This document shows, one piece after another, positions 5,160 to 5,968 of a stretch of 5,968 nt of DNA (the first letter of the stretch is position 1; the number at the start of each line of letters is the position of its first letter). The notes under the pieces were generated by a model that made no database searches, was not told where the DNA came from, and saw nothing but the letters and a program-made list of their open reading frames with translations. A program made the position numbers and the translations under genes. Source of the stretch: Hyphomicrobiaceae bacterium (GTDB lineage Bacteria; Pseudomonadota; Alphaproteobacteria; Rhizobiales; Hyphomicrobiaceae). The stretch covers positions 1-5,968 of the forward strand of contig JAJFHI010000305.1 in assembly GCA_021775715.1 (NCBI GenBank). The letters are read 5' to 3'.

Positions 5160-5968
5160 CGTGGCGAGCTTTTATAACGCTTGTTCTGGCGTTTCTGGGG
5201 GTTGCCGGGCTTATGTTGTTCGTGAATGGAAGCGGCCCACACGCGGAAACCAGCTCCTGGGTACAGACGAACGGTAAAGCGCCAACGGCGACAAAGAAGG
5301 CGCAGCAACGCCAGGCGCGCAGCAACTCCACCAGTTCGCATGAGAAAAAGGCGCCTGGAAAAAAATCGGAACCTGCGACAGGTGCTGCGCCGAAAGCTGG
5401 CGGCAATGATGCTGCTTATTTTGCTTACGACCAGGGACAGTTTATAACCGCACTGAAACTCGCCCAGGAAGCCGCCGACAAGGGCGACCCCGCAGCACAC
5501 ACATTGATTGGCCGCATCTATGCCGAAGGCCGCGGTGTTCCACGTGACCTCCAGCAGTCCGCGAAGTGGTATGCCCGCGGCGCTGAGCTCGGCGACATCA
5601 ACGCCGTCTTCGCCTATGGACTGATCCTGGCAGAAGGCCGTGGCATCGATAAGGATCGTAGCAAAGCCGCTGAGTTGTTTGAGAAGGCGGCACTCACCGG
5701 GCATCCGTCGGCAAATTACAACCTCGGGCTTCTATTTCTCTCCGGCAAAGGCAAGCCTGAAAACCATTATCGCGCCGCCCAACACATCGCCTACGCCGCT
5801 GAAAAAGGTGTGGCTGCGGCACAATACGATCTCGCAGGCCTCTATCAAAACGGCACGGGTGTACCCAACGATGCCGTCCAGGCTTCAAAATGGCTGTCAC
5901 GCGCGGCTGAAGCCGGCATGGCGGCCGCGCAATTTGAATACGGCGTGATGCTATTGCGCGGGCTGGGA
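5156..5968 (+). CDS. Exported or membrane-anchored Sel1-repeat protein (3' end beyond window)
   Basis: The frame is open for 271 codons to the right edge. Residues 1-4 are short with one Arg, then 5-23 form a hydrophobic segment (AFITLVLAFLGVAGLMLFV), a signal peptide or uncleaved anchor placing the rest in the periplasm; no clear cleavage motif is seen. Residues 35-84 are a Lys/Ala/Ser/Thr/Gln-rich, probably flexible linker. A TPR-like helix pair (85-111) leads into 36-residue Sel1-like repeats: 112-147, 148-183, 184-219 and 220-255, with a fifth cut at 271. Each has the A..LG..Y..G.GV..D...A..W...AA..G pattern; the third is the most divergent (SGKGKPENHYRAAQHIA). Sel1 repeats form alpha-solenoid surfaces that bind other proteins; no enzymatic activity is implied. 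The ATGA overlap with the ThiE-like gene and GGGGAG 6 nt before the ATG support the start and coupled translation. In relatives this gene commonly precedes an inositol monophosphatase gene (from memory), which lies outside the window. Confidence 0.9.
   Translation, partial: MTWRAFITLVLAFLGVAGLMLFVNGSGPHAETSSWVQTNGKAPTATKKAQQRQARSNSTSSHEKKAPGKKSEPATGAAPKAGGNDAAYFAYDQGQFITALKLAQEAADKGDPAAHTLIGRIYAEGRGVPRDLQQSAKWYARGAELGDINAVFAYGLILAEGRGIDKDRSKAAELFEKAALTGHPSANYNLGLLFLSGKGKPENHYRAAQHIAYAAEKGVAAAQYDLAGLYQNGTGVPNDAVQASKWLSRAAEAGMAAAQFEYGVMLLRGLG

Noticed and set aside
5075..5704. 209-codon minus-strand open frame across the thiE-like/sel1 junction
   Set aside because: It is antisense to the clear Sel1 repeats, and its Arg/Ser/Leu-rich product resembles no family.
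5492..5968. DNA-level tandem repeats in the sel1 gene
   Set aside because: The 108-nt periodicity comes from the 36-residue protein repeats; the copies are diverged in DNA, so it is not a recent nucleotide duplication.

Overview
The window looks like chromosomal DNA of an alphaproteobacterium, most likely of the order Hyphomicrobiales (Rhizobiales). The evidence is the gene set and order: a DUF4164-type coiled-coil gene and zapA divergent from gap, then a class I (Schiff-base) fructose-bisphosphate aldolase, a ThiE-like protein and an exported Sel1-repeat protein. The alphaproteobacterial style of the GapA and ZapA sequences and the moderately high GC agree with this. The genus cannot be fixed from the sequence alone. 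There is no sign of a mobile element, phage, CRISPR array, tRNA or rRNA.

Layout. Positions 1-737 (minus strand) carry a small division module: a 92-residue coiled-coil protein followed 48 nt later by zapA, which runs off the left edge. Positions 738-1257 are a long divergent intergenic region with a TATA-rich core near 860, a good sigma70-like promoter at 1112-1140 and a strong Shine-Dalgarno that fixes the gap start. Positions 1258-3392 (plus strand) carry gap and fba, each followed by a near-perfect intrinsic terminator. Positions 3487-4146 (minus strand) hold a 1-Cys (Prx6-type) peroxiredoxin, convergent with fba and sharing its terminator. Positions 4147-4412 are a divergent regulatory region with two inverted repeats. 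Positions 4413-5968 (plus strand) hold a translationally coupled pair: a divergent ThiE-like protein and a Sel1-repeat exported protein cut by the right edge.

How the genes work together. Gap and Fba are two enzymes of lower glycolysis and gluconeogenesis. From memory of related genomes, the usual order in this group is zapA/DUF4164 - tkt - gap - pgk - fba - thiE-like - sel1. Here tkt and pgk are both absent from their expected places, and a peroxiredoxin sits inverted between fba and the thiE-like gene. The window therefore looks like a pruned and rearranged version of a conserved central-carbon locus. I see no convincing new multi-gene system. The points most worth a second look are the two missing glycolytic genes, the ThiE-like protein that has lost most ThiE active-site motifs, and the inverted repeats upstream of the peroxiredoxin.
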